NCBI RefSeq assembly: GCF_032854445.1
Contig: NC_088300.1
Location: 64,018,984 to 64,082,983, forward strand
Length of the DNA: 64,000 nucleotides
From: Liolophura sinensis
Lineage: Eukaryota; Mollusca; Polyplacophora; Chitonida; Chitonidae
Direction of reading: 5' to 3'
Shown here: one piece after another, positions 60,779 to 64,000 of the stretch
How positions within the stretch are numbered: the stretch's first letter is position 1
Layout of the letters: each line of letters starts with the position of its first letter
The notes under the pieces: generated by a model
What the model was told of the DNA's origin: nothing
Databases searched by the model: none
Seen by the model: only the letters and a program-made list of their open reading frames with translations
Made by a program: the position numbers and the translations under genes

Positions 60779-63713
60779 CTGTAAATGAAACCAACCAGGT
60801 AAGTAGCATAAATACACAGAAGAACACAGTCTAGCATGATCACACTGGCTTCAAGTTGTACATTATATGTTACATTACTAGTTCTACGTCTGCAGTGGCA
60901 TATGTGAATATGAGGGTTAGCCTGAAGACCGTCATAGTTACCTATGATAAAGCATGAAAGTTGTCGGTGCTGGAATTTTAGCCAATCAGATTTCGCCGTG
61001 CGGAAACAGACTGGAGGGTTTTTTTGTTATTTTTTCTTGTAGACGTTGACTTTGAGAATGCGGTATTTTGAGTTGGTGTACACAGAATTTTACATGTACA
61101 TGCACAATTAATTTTCATCCGAATTGCTTGCATGTAAATATTAGGCTTGTGGCAAGATCAGTTTACCTTTCACATTAAACAACTGGTACTGTGTGCTGGA
61201 GATGTTGATCCTGGCCATAATCTCGTCAGCAAAAACCTCCGTAAGCTCCTCCCATGACCGGAAATCCGGATTATCCATCCACTTCCAGTCCGAAACAGTT
61301 GGTGGCGGATACCAGCCTCCTCTTCCGGCATTCCCCATGATCAACTTATAGTCACCAACCCTTCGCACAACAACACAACCATGAATATTATTTAACCAAG
61401 ATGTGCCATTTTCATTTTTCTTCCCATTATTTACATGGTCCTGTTTTGCCTGTATACACGCAACAGTATTTGCATATTTACGACCTGTTCTCCATATACA
61501 CTTGAAATCATAAATGCAGCGTTATCTTTAATGCTTTTTTTTAACAATCGATTTAGATTTCACAACTATTCAGTGACTTTACTATTCCAGTATGCATTTA
61601 CATCAGATAAATTGGATAGTACTGACTAAAAAACTTTCAAACCAGCCACTGTGGATTTTTTTAATATTTGGACTAACATGTATAGATCATGTACCGTAAC
61701 TTCTACACACATAATGATCTGTTGGGTACCTGATGGCTCCGTTGTTGGCGATGTTGTCAAAGTTGTAGACGAACTCCTTCCTGGCCGACTCTGTCCCTTC
61801 ACTGATCATGTCCCACTGGTTCACCCCGTCTTGTCCATCCTCTGTCAAGATGCAATTAGATAATTAATATTTATTTTCTCATTTCGTCTATTACGCATTT
61901 CTGTGAGTATATATTTGGAAAGATTGTTGGAAACCACTGGAATTTCTGACAACCCTACTGATACCATATATGCACACCTAGTCGATCGAGCGAAAGACAA
62001 AACTTGAACAAATGTTAGTGATCTGAAAATGAGGCAAGTTTGACTCCTATACCGGTACCAGACATTTGCATACACCAGACACTGGCATACGAGAAGCACT
62101 TATAGAGATGTATACAGGGGAACCTACATACGAGGCATTTGCGCGCGCCAGACAACTGCATACAAGCAGCATCTGCAGACATGCACACACACCAGACATC
62201 GGCATACGAGAAGCAGTCACAGAGATGTATACAGGGGAAACCTACAGACATATGCATACAAGAAGCACTTACAGAGATGTATACAGGGGAAACCCATAGA
62301 CAGCTGCATACAAGAAGCACTTACAGAGATGTATACAGGGGAAACCTACAGACATATGCATACAAAAAACATCTGCTTACACCACACATCTGCACAGAGG
62401 AAGCACTTACAAACATATATATGGGAGAACCCTACATACAGGAGACAGCAAGGGACATCAGCATTTAAAAAAGTGTATAGTGGATACATCTACGCACAAG
62501 AGGCACCTACACACAGGAAACATTCGCATTTAACCGAAATCTCTTTCGGAATAAGGGAACTCTTTGCATCTGTAAAGACTTAAAGCTTGGGACGTTTCTT
62601 GCATAATATTTTCTTTTAGGTTTTAGATTAAAACTCTACGTCCGAGAAACGCCACAGGAAACAAACAGCTTCTGCCTCTATCATAGACTAGAACTGCATT
62701 TATTAATATACAAATATTCCTTTATAAAACAGAAAATTAGCCGACGTTCTTATTGCTTGTTAGAGCAAGGTGTGTGAGGCACTAAGCCATATTTCTGTTT
62801 CATGAACTTCAGTGGCATTTTCTCATGATCAATTACAAAATCGCAGCGATATTAAAGGTCTTATTAACGGAACCTGGTGGACTCCCGGCTATGGCTTGTA
62901 TGGTTGGGTTCCAGTCCACGATATGCATCAACCTGGAATAATGGAAATCTTAGGTTAATGTTTAATTACATTGTCACGCGTGATATTATTGCAAAATCAA
63001 GATGTCGATAAAAACAACTTAAAATAGAGATTTAAATTTATAAATGATAAACTTATATCAAGAATCGACTTTCAGCAAGAATGTTATGTTGAACAAAAAG
63101 TTCATGCCCGATGTAATCTATATTTTCTTCATAGAGAAATTCACAATTAGTATTTATTTATTAGTGATAAAACATGCTGTCAAAGATGTATTTGGCGTCC
63201 ATTTAATGCCGTACTCAAGAATATTTGCTTTACCAATGGCGGTCAGCTTTGGTCATCATTAGTCATTGGTCGATCTGGTACGTCGAGAGTGGCGCTTCAA
63301 GTGAATGAGCCAGCAGCGTCCAGATTCACATTTAGAATGAAATAAGCCTCTACAGTTTGAGGCCGAAGGAATGTTTTCGAATGTTTTCAAGATACTCTAT
63401 GACTTAATTTCAATGACATTTCACTAATATCGTTTTGATTAACATTTCATTTGATATTAAAATTTCATTACAATCGTGTGAAACGCGTGACACTCCCAAC
63501 ATTCATTCATTCATTCATATGTGATTAGTCTTTCCCACATCCATGCAACTAGAAACAATCTGTCCATACTTACCCATTGTTAACGTAACCTGTCTTTTTC
63601 AGGAGAGTTTTACTATAGACAAAGGCCGGGCCCCTAGTTCCTCCTTCCCACAAGGTAGCCTTTTGGCCCCGGAGCGGGTAGTTGTTTCCACCTTCCATGG
63701 GAAGTCCTCCGTT
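60606..63713 (-). CDS. Arylsulfatase B-like gene 2, last five exons (continues right of window)
   Basis: A paralogue of the gene at 45363-58648 with the same exon pattern. Visible exons: 63713-63574 ([20 protein letters not shown], then [15 protein letters not shown], containing the metal-binding Asn and active-site Lys), 62932-62874 ([19 protein letters not shown]), 61841-61730 ([20 protein letters not shown]), 61360-61167 ([20 protein letters not shown] ... QYQLFNVK) and 60778-60606 ([20 protein letters not shown] ... [11 protein letters not shown]). All phases agree and I see no lesion. The catalytic cysteine exon lies outside the window, so activity cannot be judged. Introns are shorter or equal and carry different repeats. 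Confidence 0.88.
61167..61360 (-). CDS. Sulfatase 2 exon equivalent to exon 13
   Basis: 194 nt. Conserved ends, and a divergent, five-residue-longer middle compared with gene 1. Confidence 0.86.
61730..61841 (-). CDS. Sulfatase 2 exon equivalent to exon 12
   Basis: 112 nt, with only about seven differences from the gene 1 exon. Confidence 0.87.
62050..62450. repeat. ~52-bp minisatellite in a sulfatase 2 intron
   Basis: TACAGAGATGTATACAGGGG followed by AAACCTACAGACATATGCAT recurs about five to six times, the outer units diverged. Open frames across it are artefacts. Confidence 0.8.
62874..62932 (-). CDS. Sulfatase 2 exon equivalent to exon 11
   Basis: 59 nt, same length as in gene 1. Acceptor ATTCCAG, donor GTTCCG, which is weaker than in gene 1. 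Confidence 0.85.
63196..63260 (-). repeat. SINE family A, tail-side scrap
   Basis: ATGCCGTACTCAAGAATATT and ATGGCGGTCAGC(T) match the tail-proximal body only. Confidence 0.55.
63574..63713 (-). CDS. Sulfatase 2 exon equivalent to exon 10
   Basis: 140 nt, same length as in gene 1. Acceptor TTAACAG, donor GTAAGT, phase 0 to 2. Confidence 0.87.
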
Positions 63714-63761
63714 CTGTTAATAACAAAATACCAAGCCTCAATTCTATCACATATGTAATTG

Positions 63762-64000
63762 TTATTTATTATTTATTTATCTATTTGATTGGTGTTTTAC
63801 GCCGCACTCAAGAATATTTCACTTATACGACGGCGGCCAGCATTATGGTGGGTGGAAATCGGGCACAGCCCGGGGGAAACCCACGCCCATCCGCAGGTTG
63901 CCGGCAGACCTACCCACGTACGGCCGGAGAGAAAGCCAGCATGAGCTGGACTTGAACTCACAGCGACCGCATTGGTGAGAGACTCCTGAGTCATTACGCT
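63762..64000 (-). repeat. SINE family A, runs off the window
   Basis: (ATTT)n tail, GTGTTTTACGCCGCACTCAA, CCATCCGCAGGTTGCCGG, and the B-box side GACTTGAACTCACAGCG. The last bases of the head lie beyond 64000. Confidence 0.88.

Noticed and set aside
62015-62583. Several ORFs with MYTGET and SVGFPCIHL repeats
   Set aside because: They arise from the 52-bp intronic minisatellite.

Overview
This window looks like nuclear DNA from a lophotrochozoan invertebrate, most likely a mollusc. The genes are split by introns with GT..AG junctions and there are no operons. Two tRNA-derived SINE families of the kind common in molluscs recur. Remnants of a Penelope-like element, a Tc1/mariner element, a Ty3/gypsy element and foldback elements are present, and AT-rich non-coding DNA dominates. 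The phylum is inferred from repeat style and cannot be proven from this window.

Layout: (1) 195-1178, minus strand: first two coding exons of a THAP-domain gene that continues past the left edge. (2) About 1.6-38 kb: no intact gene seen. It holds old diverged tandem duplications (2.5-7.6 kb; 11-37 kb), SINEs, minisatellites, a palindrome cluster, a 1.03-kb solo LTR inside a SINE, a small hairpin element, a dead Tc1/mariner transposase and Penelope-type fragments. (3) 38.7-40.25 kb, minus: a broken Penelope-like reverse transcriptase. (4) 40.8-45.0 kb, plus: a degraded Ty3/gypsy retrotransposon whose integrase lies upstream of the reverse transcriptase. (5) 45363-58648, minus: a 14-exon arylsulfatase B-type gene. 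I placed every exon boundary, and all phases agree except at exon 5, which has one base too many. (6) 60606-63713, minus: the last five coding exons of a tandem sulfatase paralogue that continues past the right edge.

The two sulfatases share exon structure (exon lengths 140, 59, 112, -, 173 are identical) and form a head-to-tail pair. They should be secreted or lysosomal hydrolases of sulfate esters that depend on the formylglycine-generating enzyme. The most unusual structure is in intron 2 of the first gene. The end of the exon carrying the catalytic cysteine, together with its 5' splice site, has been amplified into a 44-bp minisatellite, so that a row of micro-exon look-alikes follows the real exon.
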